Assembly (NCBI GenBank): GCA_035575135.1
Contig: DATLYE010000023.1
Coordinates: forward strand, 62,001-126,000
DNA from: JANWXD01 sp035575135
GTDB lineage: Bacteria > Acidobacteriota > Terriglobia > Bryobacterales > Bryobacteraceae
Direction of reading: 5' to 3'
DNA length: 64,000 nt
Position 1 is the stretch's first letter; each line of letters starts with the position of its first letter. Of the stretch, positions 8,233-16,141 are shown in pieces. Made by a program: the position numbers and the translations under genes. The notes under the pieces were generated by a model. That model was not told where the DNA came from. It saw only the letters and a list, made by a program, of their open reading frames with translations, and searched no databases.

Positions 8233-9240
8233 TTAGTTGAGGGCGCGCACGACCGCGTCCGTGAATTCCGCCGTGGTGGCCGTGCCTCCCACGTCCGGCG
8301 TGAGGTGCCGCCCCTCCTGGTAGACGGCTTCTACGGCTGCCTGCAACTTTTGCGCAGCTGCCCGCTCGCCCAGGTGGGCCAGCATCAGCACGGCGGAGAG
8401 CATCAACGCTGTGGGGTTGGCGATGCCTTTTCCCGCAATGTCCGGCGCGCTGCCATGCACGGCTTCGAAGACCGCGCAATCGTCACCCATGTTGGCCCCG
8501 GGCACCACTCCCAGTCCCCCCACAAGGCCGGCGGCCAGATCCGAGATGATGTCGCCGTAAAGGTTGGGCATCAGCAGCACGTCGAAGGTTTCCGGCCGCA
8601 GCACCAGCTGCATGGCGGCATTATCCACGATCAGCTCGCCGTAGGCGATGTCCGGATAGCGGGCCGCCACCTCGCGACAGCAACGCAGAAACAGCCCGTC
8701 GCCCAGTTTCATGATGTTCGCCTTGTGAACGGCGGTGACCTTTCTGCGTCCCATCCGGCGGGCCTGCTCGAAGGTGTAGCGGGCAATGCGTTCGGAGGCG
8801 GCCCGCGTAATCACCTTCAGGCTGGTGACGACGTCTTTGATTACCTCGTGTTCGAGGCCCGCATAAAGATCCTCGGTGTTCTCGCGAAAAATGATCAGGT
8901 CAACGGGCGTGTCGGCGAAGCGTGTCCGCAGGCCGGGCAGCCGCCGCACCGGACGCACGTTGGCGAACAGGTCGAGTTTCTTGCGCAGCGCCACGTTGAC
9001 GCTCTGAAACCCGCCGGCCACGGGGGTCGTGACGGGTCCCTTGAGCCCGACCCGCGTCCTCAGCAGGGATTCCAGAACCGGCGCCGGTACGTCTTGGCCG
9101 CACTGCTCGATCAATGCCCCGGTAAGCTCCAGGCGCTCCCACCGGATCGCCACCCCGGTGGCCTCCACGGCGCGCACCGTCGCCTCGGCGACTTCCGGAC
9201 CGATGCCGTCTCCGGGCAGCAGCGTGACCGCGTAACTCAC
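8233..9240 (-). CDS. NAD-type isocitrate dehydrogenase (isocitrate/isopropylmalate dehydrogenase family)
   Basis: A 335-residue beta-decarboxylating dehydrogenase. It opens with VTLLPGDGIGPEV. The substrate helix GFQSVNVALRKKLDLFANVRP (near 100) resembles NAD-isocitrate dehydrogenase more than LeuB. The metal site is IVDNAAMQLV and NLYGDIISD near 220-245. The C-terminus carries HGSAPDIAGKGIANPTA. It converts isocitrate to 2-oxoglutarate in the TCA cycle; an isopropylmalate or homoisocitrate role cannot be fully excluded. The GTG start (9238-9240) has no ribosome site, but a perfect TATAAT ends six bases before it, suggesting a leaderless mRNA. purH is divergent. Confidence 0.88.
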   Translation of the reverse strand: MSYAVTLLPGDGIGPEVAEATVRAVEATGVAIRWERLELTGALIEQCGQDVPAPVLESLLRTRVGLKGPVTTPVAGGFQSVNVALRKKLDLFANVRPVRRLPGLRTRFADTPVDLIIFRENTEDLYAGLEHEVIKDVVTSLKVITRAASERIARYTFEQARRMGRRKVTAVHKANIMKLGDGLFLRCCREVAARYPDIAYGELIVDNAAMQLVLRPETFDVLLMPNLYGDIISDLAAGLVGGLGVVPGANMGDDCAVFEAVHGSAPDIAGKGIANPTALMLSAVLMLAHLGERAAAQKLQAAVEAVYQEGRHLTPDVGGTATTAEFTDAVVRALN

Positions 9241-9246
9241 TTTCGA

Positions 9247-9252
9247 ATTATA
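9247..9252 (-). promoter_or_regulatory. TATAAT -10 element placing transcription start at the isocitrate dehydrogenase GTG
   Basis: A perfect TATAAT on the minus strand ends six bases before the GTG at 9240. Transcription would then begin at about the first base of the start codon. The -35 region (TCATTC, 9270-9275) is weak. No Shine-Dalgarno sequence fits in the gap, which supports leaderless translation. Confidence 0.45.
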
Positions 9253-9282
9253 GCCGGAGTGCTGTGCGAGAATGAGTAATCC

Positions 9283-10836
9283 ATGCCGAAGTTGCAGCGT
9301 GCTCTCATCAGCGTTACCGACAAAACAGGGATCACGGACTTTGCCGCAGGACTCGTCGCCTTGGGTGTGGAGATTCTCTCCACGGGCGGCACGGCCAAGC
9401 TGCTGCGCGATGCGGGACTGGCAGTACGCGACGTGTCCGAGGTAACCGGATTTCCGGAAATGCTCGACGGCCGCGTGAAAACCCTTCACCCGCGGATTGC
9501 GGCAGGCATTCTTGCGGTGCGCTCCAAACCGGAACACCTGCACGCCCTCGAACAGCACGGCATCCCAACCATAGACCTGGTCGTCGTCAACCTCTACGCC
9601 TTCGAGCAGACCGCGGCCCGCTCCGACGTTCCGGTCTGCGAACTGATCGAGCAAATTGATATCGGGGGGCCAACCCTCATCCGCGCGGCGGCGAAAAACT
9701 ACGCCGATGTGGCCGTCATTGTGTCACCGGAGGACTACGGCCCCGTGCTAGAGGAACTGCGCTCTTCCGGAGAACTGTCGCTGGCCACGCGGTGGCGCCT
9801 GGCGCAGAAGGCGTTTCGCCGCACGGCAGACTACGACCGGGCCATCAGTGCGCGTCTGGAACGGATTACCGTCGAAAGCGGCAGCTTCATCGAACGGCCG
9901 CACTCCCTGCCGGAGGTGCTGGACGTGCGCGTGCCCCGGGCGCTCAGCCTCCGCTACGGCGAGAATCCCCACCAGCAGGGGGCTCTTTACTCGGACCGCC
10001 GGACCGGCATCGCAGGCGCCTGGCAGCTTCAGGGGAAGGAGCTCTCTTACAACAATCTGGCGGATCTGGACGCCGCCTGGCAGCTAGCGGTGGAATTCGA
10101 CGGCCCGGCCACGGCCATCATCAAACACACCAATCCCTGCGGCTGCGCCGAGTCGGCGTCCTTGGCCGAAAGCTATCGCCAGGCGTTGGCCTGCGACCCC
10201 GTCTCCGCCTTCGGCGGCGTGGTGGGGTTCAACCGGACGGTAGACGAGGAAACGGCCTCCGAGCTGGTCAAGACGTTTCTGGAAGCAATCGCAGCTCCCG
10301 ACTATACCGGGGGCGCTCTCGCGATCCTCTCCGCAAAGAAAAACCTGCGCTTGCTCAAGGTGACCGAGGCCGGCGGGGATGCGTTGCTGATCAAATCCAT
10401 CAGCGGCGGCCTGCTCGTGCAGACCCCCGACACCGCCCGCCTGGATCGCAATGAGGCACGCGTGGTGACCGAGCGCGCTCCGACGCCGGAGGAATGGACG
10501 GCTCTGGAGTTTGCCTGGAAGGTGGTCAAGCACGTGAAGTCGAACGCCGTGGTCTTCGCGCGCGCGGGCCAGACGGTGGGGATCGGAGCGGGCCAGATGA
10601 GCCGCGTGGATGCCGTCAAGGTGGCGGCCATGAAGGCCATGCTGCCGCTGGCTGGAACCGTGCTGGCTTCGGACGCCTTCTTTCCGTTCCCGGACGGTGT
10701 GGAAGAAGCGGCCCGGCACGGGGCCACAGCCGTGATCCAGCCGGGCGGCTCCGTCAAGGACGCCGAGGTGATCGCGGCCGCCAACCGCCTCGGTCTGGCA
10801 ATGGTGTTGACCGGAATCCGGCATTTCCGGCACTGA
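9283..10836 (+). CDS. purH: Bifunctional AICAR formyltransferase / IMP cyclohydrolase
   Basis: A 517-residue enzyme for the last two steps of purine synthesis, formylating AICAR with 10-formyl-THF and closing the ring to IMP. The N-terminal MGS-like cyclohydrolase domain (about 1-150) shows LVALGVEILSTGGTAKLL and GRVKTLHPRI. The transformylase domain follows with NPHQQGALY, the catalytic IKHTNPCGCA and the C-terminal SDAFFPFPDGVE and AVIQPGGSVKD. Length is normal. It stands alone, divergent from the isocitrate dehydrogenase gene; its ATG also lacks a strong ribosome site. Confidence 0.97.
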   Translation: MPKLQRALISVTDKTGITDFAAGLVALGVEILSTGGTAKLLRDAGLAVRDVSEVTGFPEMLDGRVKTLHPRIAAGILAVRSKPEHLHALEQHGIPTIDLVVVNLYAFEQTAARSDVPVCELIEQIDIGGPTLIRAAAKNYADVAVIVSPEDYGPVLEELRSSGELSLATRWRLAQKAFRRTADYDRAISARLERITVESGSFIERPHSLPEVLDVRVPRALSLRYGENPHQQGALYSDRRTGIAGAWQLQGKELSYNNLADLDAAWQLAVEFDGPATAIIKHTNPCGCAESASLAESYRQALACDPVSAFGGVVGFNRTVDEETASELVKTFLEAIAAPDYTGGALAILSAKKNLRLLKVTEAGGDALLIKSISGGLLVQTPDTARLDRNEARVVTERAPTPEEWTALEFAWKVVKHVKSNAVVFARAGQTVGIGAGQMSRVDAVKVAAMKAMLPLAGTVLASDAFFPFPDGVEEAARHGATAVIQPGGSVKDAEVIAAANRLGLAMVLTGIRHFRH

Positions 10837-10863
10837 GACCGGGGGCCCGGTCAGGCGGCCGCC
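10837..10863 (+). terminator. Tandem GC-rich inverted repeats after purH
   Basis: Directly after the purH stop lies GACCGG-GGGC-CCGGTC (10837-10852), a perfect 6-bp stem with a 4-base loop. The self-complementary GGCGGCCGCC (10854-10863) follows. No T-tract follows, so this would be a non-canonical or Rho-assisted terminator, or only a pause or RNA-stability element. Confidence 0.3.
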
Positions 10864-10899
10864 AGGGATCCTGTGTTGCGGCCGGTCGGTCTGCGTGAC

Positions 10900-10928
10900 T
10901 TGACACCATCGGCTTACAGCGCTACAGT
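10900..10928 (+). promoter_or_regulatory. Near-consensus sigma-70 promoter
   Basis: A perfect TTGACA (10900-10905), a 17-base spacer and TACAGT (10923-10928; 4 of 6). This is the strongest promoter visible in the window. It lies about 33 bases before the start codon of a 45-residue membrane protein at 10962, with a strong purine-rich ribosome site (GGAAGGGAGGG) in between. Confidence 0.72.
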
Positions 10929-10961
10929 GAAGGCCGAAAGCTTGGAAGGGAGGGCTTTGTG

Positions 10962-11099
10962 ATGCTTGACCTGAGCAATCGCCAAAAGCCCGACTTCGAC
11001 GAACGCAAGGTGATCTTCCTGGAGTTCCTGGCCGCGGCAGCGATCCTTTCCATCGTGGCCCTGGTGTTGTACATGGTCTTCACTTACAAGCCGGCCTGA
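10962..11099 (+). CDS. 45-residue single-span membrane protein
   Basis: A short gene, ATG 10962 to TGA 11097-11099, behind GGAAGGGAGGG (10943-10953) and a near-consensus promoter. The product has a charged N-terminal segment (about residues 1-16, with DFDERK just before the membrane) and one hydrophobic helix at about 18-40. A Lys-Pro-Ala end follows. By the positive-inside rule the orientation is not obvious. The last 16 bases overlap the 3' end of the convergent cca gene. I do not recognise the family; the role is unknown. Promoter, ribosome site and helix together make it a credible gene. Confidence 0.65.
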   Translation: MLDLSNRQKPDFDERKVIFLEFLAAAAILSIVALVLYMVFTYKPA

Positions 11100-12430
11100 G
11101 AGCTTCCCGGAGGACCGAACCGGCTGCGAATCAGCGCCAGCGCCTCCTCACGCGTCGTAACGGCGCCCTCTAACTGGGCATCCTCCACCGTCTCGAGCAT
11201 CTTCCGAAAGGCCGGACCAGGGCGGTAGCCCTCACGGATCAAGTCGTGACCCGTGATCAGGCGCGGAGGTCTGAGCTTCTCCTCAGAGAACTCGCGCAGC
11301 TTGGTAAGCACGAAGTGATAATGATCGAGGCACCCGTGGCTGGCCAGGCAGTCCAGCCGGTGCAACTCGAGGTGTTCGTCGAAGTGCTCCATTCGCAGGA
11401 AGCGCTTGAGCGTGCTTTCGCGCATGTGCTCGACGTCCCGAAATCGCAGGTGATTCGCCACCAGCGCCTCCACCCGGCGAATCTCCTCATTGGAAAAACG
11501 CAAGCGCGTCAAAATCTCCACCGCCATGCGTGCGCCCGTGGTGGCGTGGCTGTCGAAGCGGATGCGCTCCGCGATCCGAAATGTGGGCGGCTTACCGACG
11601 TCGTGCAGCAGGGCTCCCAGTGCCAGCGTTACCGTCGGGGAACGCATGGCCTCCAGCATGAGCAGCGTGTGCGTCCACACGTCGCCTTCCGGATGGTACT
11701 CCGGCGGCTGCGGCACGCCTTTCATGGCGGCCACCTCCGGAAGGATCTCAACCAGCAGGCCGGTCTCCTCGAGCAGTTCGAAGCCTTTCCGCGCGGCGCC
11801 CTCCGTCAGAATGCGTACCAGTTCGTCCCGCACACGCTCGGCGGCGACGTTTCGGATCAGGTGCCGGTTGCGCCGGATCGAAGCCGCCGTCGCCGCCTCG
11901 ATCTCGAACCCCAATCCCGCAGCCAGGCGGACGGCTCGGAGCATTCGCAGGTGATCCTCGCGGAAGCGGACGTCCGGGTCCCCGATGGCGCGGATCCGGC
12001 GCGCTTCCAGATCGCGGCGGCCTTCGACAAAATCGAGCACCTCGCCCGTTTCCGTATCCAGCATCAACGCGTTGATCGTAAAGTCGCGGCGCAAGGCGTC
12101 CTGTTGCGGCTCGGCCTGGAATTCGACCCGGGAGGGATGCCGGCCGTCCGCATAGGCGTGATCGGTCCGGAAGGTGGCTACTTCCACCTGGCTGTCCCCG
12201 TCTGTCACCAGCAACACACCGAAATGGGCGCCGACGCGGCGCGCCTCCGGGAACAGTTCCAGCACCTGGTCAGGACGCGCATCCGTTGCCACATCGTAGT
12301 CCTTCGGTTCGCGCCCGAGCAGCAGATCCCGCACGCAGCCTCCCACCAGATACGCTCGGAAACCCCGCGCGCGCAAAGCGGCGGCGATCCGCCTTGCCAG
12401 ATGACCGGCACGGGCTTCGCGGTCTGCCAT
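11084..12430 (-). CDS. cca: CCA-adding enzyme / poly(A) polymerase family nucleotidyltransferase
   Basis: A 448-residue class II tRNA nucleotidyltransferase. The N-terminal catalytic domain has LVGGCVRDLLLG at residues 28-39 and the metal-binding KDYDVAT at 43-49. The RRDFTINAL block lies near 115, and an RNA-binding helical region follows. A C-terminal HD domain (ALLHDVGKP near 275) is present, as in the bifunctional CCA-adding and phosphohydrolase enzymes. It adds or repairs the 3' CCA of tRNAs; a poly(A) polymerase or A-adding role is possible. The start is ATG 12430, divergent from the APC permease gene by 40 bases. Confidence 0.9.
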   Translation of the reverse strand: MADREARAGHLARRIAAALRARGFRAYLVGGCVRDLLLGREPKDYDVATDARPDQVLELFPEARRVGAHFGVLLVTDGDSQVEVATFRTDHAYADGRHPSRVEFQAEPQQDALRRDFTINALMLDTETGEVLDFVEGRRDLEARRIRAIGDPDVRFREDHLRMLRAVRLAAGLGFEIEAATAASIRRNRHLIRNVAAERVRDELVRILTEGAARKGFELLEETGLLVEILPEVAAMKGVPQPPEYHPEGDVWTHTLLMLEAMRSPTVTLALGALLHDVGKPPTFRIAERIRFDSHATTGARMAVEILTRLRFSNEEIRRVEALVANHLRFRDVEHMRESTLKRFLRMEHFDEHLELHRLDCLASHGCLDHYHFVLTKLREFSEEKLRPPRLITGHDLIREGYRPGPAFRKMLETVEDAQLEGAVTTREEALALIRSRFGPPGSSQAGL

Positions 12431-12470
12431 AATCGTAGGGTAACCCCTCGGATGTCGAGGCACTCCGCCT

Positions 12471-14684
12471 ATGTCTGCTGAAGGCAGTCGGGGCGTCCCG
12501 GTTGCAAAGATCGTCGTCGCGACGACGGTCGCCCTGACCTTCATCTCCTTCTGGCGCGCGGCCGCCATCGTGCTCAGCGATCTGGCCTCGACCATGTTTT
12601 ACGTCGGGGGGATCGCCGAGCAGGCTGTGGGCAAGTCCGCTCCCTGGATGGTCCTGCTGGTAATGCTGTTCAGCTTCGCCGTGCGCTCCGTGTACCTGGA
12701 GAGCTGCTCGATGTTCGTGCGCGGCGGCGTCTACGTGGTCGTGCGGGACAGCATGGGCCCGTTTCTGGCCAGGCTCTCCGTATCGGCGCTGGTTGTGGAT
12801 TATGTCCTCACCGGGCCGATCAGTTCCGTCAGCGCCGGTCAATATCTGGCGGGTCTGATCAACGAAGTCGGCGAGATGATGCAGTGGGGCTACCACCTCG
12901 ACTCGCACAGCTTCGCGGTGTTCTTCGGGGTGCTGGTGACTTTGTACTTCTGGTGGGCCAATGTGCGCGGCATCCGGGAGTCGAGCACCAAGGCGCTCCG
13001 CATCATGCAGATCACCACCGTTATGGTGGTGTTGCTTCTGGTCTGGTGCCCGATCACGCTGCTTTTGCGAGGCGGCGCGGAGCTGCCTCCCGCGCCCACC
13101 CCGTCCAATTTCCGCTTCACGGAAGAGTCGCTCGGCTGGTTTCACGGAACCTTCTGGCCCAACATCTCGCTGGTCGCCTTCTTGATCGCCTTCGGCCACT
13201 CCTTGCTGGCGATGAGCGGTTTTGAAACCCTGGCGCAGGTATACCGCGAAATCGCCTACCCGAAACTGAAGAACCTCAAGACCACGGCCAATATTGTCTG
13301 CACTTATGCGCTGATCGCCACCGGGATGAGCACGCTGTTTGCAGTCATGATCATCCCTGACGCGGTGCGGCCCCGCTACTACGACAACCTTCTCGGCGGC
13401 CTCTCTATGGAACTGGCGGGCCCGTTGCCGCTGCGGCTGGGCTTCCACATCTTCGTCGTACTGGTCGGAGTTCTGATCCTGTCCGGCGCGGTCAACACGG
13501 CCATCATCGGCGCCAACGGCGTGCTGAACCGCGTGGCCGAAGACGGAGTGCTGCTCGACTGGTTCCGCAAGCCCCACAAACGCTTCGGGACTTCCCATCA
13601 CATCATCAATGCCATAACCTTGCTCCAGATCCTGACGATTCTGGGCAGCCGCGGAGATGTCTACCTGCTCGGCGAGGCATACGCCTTCGGGGTGGTGTGG
13701 AGCTTCGCCTTCAAGGCCCTGGGCGTGCTCGTGTTGCGGTTCCAGCGTACGGATCAAGAATACAAGACGCCGCTGAATCTGCGTGTCGGCGGCCGGGAAC
13801 TGCCCGTTGGTCTCGGTCTCGTGACGCTCGTGCTGTTCGCTGTGGCTGTAACGAATCTGTTTTCCAAGCGCATCGCCACGATCTTCGGCGTCTCGCTGAC
13901 GACGCTGCTTTTTATCGTCTTCCTGGTCTCGGAACGCTGGAACGCCCGAAAGTTGCTTGAGAAAAAGAAGGGTCTGGAGGAGTTCAACCTCGAGCTCCAA
14001 CCTCAGGTTTCCATCGAAACCGTGCGAGCGCGGCCGGGCTGCGTGCTGGTGGCCGTCCGAGATTACAACCACATGCATCACCTCCAGCGGGTGCTGGAAA
14101 AAACCAACGTGCGGCGCCACGACATTGTGGTCATGACCGTGCGTCCGGTCACCGGAACGGGTGAGTACGACCTGGCCGAGCATCAGCTCTTCAGCGACTA
14201 CGAACGGGAGCTGTTTACGCGCGTCGTGGCCATGGCGGAGAAACAGGGCAAGCCCGTCGAGCTACTGGTGGTCCCGGCGGTCAATCCGTTCGACGCCATG
14301 GTCCAGACGGCGGCGAATCTCCAGGCCTCGCGGCTGGTCACGGGCGTTTCGGCGCGCATGAGTTCGGAGGAACTGGCCCGTCTGATCGGGCTGGCCTGGG
14401 AACGCCTGCCGGAGCCGCGCCACCCTTTCTCGCTGGAAATCATCAGCCCGGACCGGCCCTCCATGTATGTGAATCTGGGGCCGCATCCGCCGCGGCTGTG
14501 GCCCGAAGACGTGGACCGATTGCACGAACTGTGGCTCGAGCTCACGGCGGACCCGAGCATCGGAGCCCGCCTGCATCACCGCGACATCGTGGGAGTGGCC
14601 CTGCGCCGGCTTCAGCGCGATCTGGCCGACGAGAAGCGTAAGGAGGTGCTCGAGGAAATCCGGCGGGAGCTGGCGAAGAGCTGA
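12471..14684 (+). CDS. APC-family amino acid permease with cytosolic C-terminal domain
   Basis: A 737-residue protein. About residues 10-485 hold some 12 membrane helices of the APC superfamily, including GPISSVSAGQYLAGL near 114 and GFETLAQVYREIAYPKLKN near 250. After a basic KLLEKKKG stretch a soluble domain of about 230 residues follows. Its strand-helix pattern (CVLVAVRDYNH, HDIVVMTVRPV, VELLVVPAVNP, ASRLVTGVSARMS) resembles a universal stress protein fold. Such tails are thought to regulate the transporter. The substrate is unknown. A CATAAT -10-like site lies at 12429-12434. Confidence 0.85.
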   Translation: MSAEGSRGVPVAKIVVATTVALTFISFWRAAAIVLSDLASTMFYVGGIAEQAVGKSAPWMVLLVMLFSFAVRSVYLESCSMFVRGGVYVVVRDSMGPFLARLSVSALVVDYVLTGPISSVSAGQYLAGLINEVGEMMQWGYHLDSHSFAVFFGVLVTLYFWWANVRGIRESSTKALRIMQITTVMVVLLLVWCPITLLLRGGAELPPAPTPSNFRFTEESLGWFHGTFWPNISLVAFLIAFGHSLLAMSGFETLAQVYREIAYPKLKNLKTTANIVCTYALIATGMSTLFAVMIIPDAVRPRYYDNLLGGLSMELAGPLPLRLGFHIFVVLVGVLILSGAVNTAIIGANGVLNRVAEDGVLLDWFRKPHKRFGTSHHIINAITLLQILTILGSRGDVYLLGEAYAFGVVWSFAFKALGVLVLRFQRTDQEYKTPLNLRVGGRELPVGLGLVTLVLFAVAVTNLFSKRIATIFGVSLTTLLFIVFLVSERWNARKLLEKKKGLEEFNLELQPQVSIETVRARPGCVLVAVRDYNHMHHLQRVLEKTNVRRHDIVVMTVRPVTGTGEYDLAEHQLFSDYERELFTRVVAMAEKQGKPVELLVVPAVNPFDAMVQTAANLQASRLVTGVSARMSSEELARLIGLAWERLPEPRHPFSLEIISPDRPSMYVNLGPHPPRLWPEDVDRLHELWLELTADPSIGARLHHRDIVGVALRRLQRDLADEKRKEVLEEIRRELAKS

Positions 14685-14690
14685 GATCGT

Positions 14691-14960
14691 TTAGTCGCGC
14701 TCTTTGCGCCGGGACTTTTCTTCCTCCGTCACCGCAGACGAAGGGTCAATTGAAGCGAGCACGGCCTTGAACAGTTCTTTTTTCTGTTTCTCTTTCTTCG
14801 GGGGTTCCTTGGCATGGCGGTAGTCGTGATCGTTGTAACAGGTGCGGCAGCGCACCTTGGCCGGCACTTGATTCACAAGGGAGACAACCGAGTGGTTGGT
14901 GATTCCCTTGCATTTCACGCAGTAGTCGTCAATGATGTCGCCTAGTCGCAGCTCCGCCAT
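14691..14960 (-). CDS. Small zinc-ribbon protein with Lys-rich tail
   Basis: An 89-residue protein. Two Cys pairs, CVKC near residue 14 and CRTC near 38, form a predicted zinc ribbon. The rest is a highly charged tail (PPKKEKQKKELF, then EEEKSRRKERD). ATG 14960 with GGAGG nine bases upstream is the start; a longer in-frame extension has no ribosome site. It is convergent with the APC permease, six bases from its stop. Zinc ribbons of this form occur in nucleic-acid-binding proteins, but the function here is unknown. Confidence 0.7.
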   Translation of the reverse strand: MAELRLGDIIDDYCVKCKGITNHSVVSLVNQVPAKVRCRTCYNDHDYRHAKEPPKKEKQKKELFKAVLASIDPSSAVTEEEKSRRKERD

Positions 14961-15016
14961 GGCAGGGCGCCTCCGATAGCCGCCTCCGCAAGTATAGCGG
15001 ATTGCCGCCCGCGGCT

Positions 15017-15535
15017 TCACCCGGCCAGTCCTGCCATCAGGCCGACCGCGGCGGCGCCCACGATGACCCAGGCAGCATCTACGCGCGTGAACGCAAGAGC
15101 CGCGAAGCTTGCTACTGCCAGCGCCGCAGAAAGAGGGCCCGTCACGGTGTGCCGGGCGAGCGGCAGCGTCGTAGAGACCAGCAGGCCGGCTGCGGCGAAC
15201 ATCACACCCTGGATGGCCCCGTGCAGTTCCGCCCGGTTGCCTGCACGCCGCAGGTAGAAGAGCGCCGGAATGATCAGAAAGGCGGGCGTGACCAGAGCGA
15301 GCAGGCCTGCGCCGGCGCCCGGCAGGCCCCCGGCGAAATAACCCACGCTCACAACGTAAAGGCCGATCGGCCCCGGCCCGGCGCGCCCGATGGCCACCGC
15401 CATGCTGAGTTCTGCGTCGGTCAGCACGCGGTGGTGTTCCACCAGATCTGCGCGCAGCACCGGCAGGGAGGCCAGTCCGCTGAAGGAAGTCACCACGGCC
15501 TTGAGCAGGAGAAGGTAGAGAAGCAGGGAATTCAT
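15017..15535 (-). CDS. Chromate transporter, half-size subunit (second of pair)
   Basis: A 172-residue membrane protein equal to one CHR domain, with five to six hydrophobic helices. The domain signature is a first helix with LPVLRADLVEH and then GRAGPGPIGLYVVSVGY. Classical ChrA fuses two such domains; here they are separate genes overlapping by four bases (ATGA at 15532-15535), as in known short-chain CHR pairs that must work together. Family members export chromate, but in soil bacteria the natural substrate may be another anion. Confidence 0.85.
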   Translation of the reverse strand: MNSLLLYLLLLKAVVTSFSGLASLPVLRADLVEHHRVLTDAELSMAVAIGRAGPGPIGLYVVSVGYFAGGLPGAGAGLLALVTPAFLIIPALFYLRRAGNRAELHGAIQGVMFAAAGLLVSTTLPLARHTVTGPLSAALAVASFAALAFTRVDAAWVIVGAAAVGLMAGLAG

Positions 15536-16083
15536 CCAGCCTCCCGCCGGCGCCACAGGATCCCGGCTAGCGCCGCAAGTCCCAGCACTTGCACGGGAGA
15601 GAGCGAGGCTCCCAAGCTCAACGCAATCGCGCCTCCGGCGAACACCAGGGGGCGAAGCGCATTCGGCCCCTTCAGGTGGGGCCTGAGGAGAAGCCATGCG
15701 GCGGCGGCCGTCATCCCTATGGCAGCTGCCGCCAGCGACCCAAAGACGCAGGCAACCACGCCCTTGTTCCCCCAGGCGGCCGCCGTGTGCGTAAGCAGCA
15801 CGGCCAGCGCGGCCGATGGCACGGTCGGAGCCAGCACCATGGCGAGGGCGCCCCGCCAGCCCAGCAATTGCCATCCCACACCCGCGCAGAACGCAAGCAG
15901 GTTGGTCCCGGGCGTCACCCGCGCCAGCGCGAACGCCAGCGTGTACTGCTCGGGATCGAGCCAGCCGTGCCGTACGACCAGTTCGCGGTGGAAGGCGGCC
16001 ATCGTCGGGTCGCCGCCGCCGAAGGTCATGTTGCCTACACGCAGGGCGATCGCGAGCAGACGCCCTAAGGTCAGTTTCGCCAT
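15532..16083 (-). CDS. Chromate transporter, half-size subunit (first of pair)
   Basis: A 183-residue CHR domain protein. It starts MAKLTLGRLLAIALRVGNMTFGGGDPT, with the FGGGxP signature, then LARVTPGTNLLAFCAGVGW (the TPGP-like block reads TPGT here). Five to six hydrophobic helices are visible. The ribosome site GAGGAG precedes two adjacent ATGs (16084-16086 and 16081-16083); the second has the better spacing. The downstream half overlaps by four bases, so the two are co-translated. The HlyD-type adaptor gene is divergent. Confidence 0.85.
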   Translation of the reverse strand: MAKLTLGRLLAIALRVGNMTFGGGDPTMAAFHRELVVRHGWLDPEQYTLAFALARVTPGTNLLAFCAGVGWQLLGWRGALAMVLAPTVPSAALAVLLTHTAAAWGNKGVVACVFGSLAAAAIGMTAAAAWLLLRPHLKGPNALRPLVFAGGAIALSLGASLSPVQVLGLAALAGILWRRREAG

Positions 16084-16141
16084 CATACTCCTCGATTGCA
16101 CCGCAGCCGTACCGTGAACGCAAAGCCCGGCGCTGGATAGG

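Noticed and set aside
12431..14183. Long minus-strand open frame opposite the APC permease
   Set aside because: The product is His/Gln/Glu-rich without hydrophobic core or motif, and the permease on the other strand has clear homology features.
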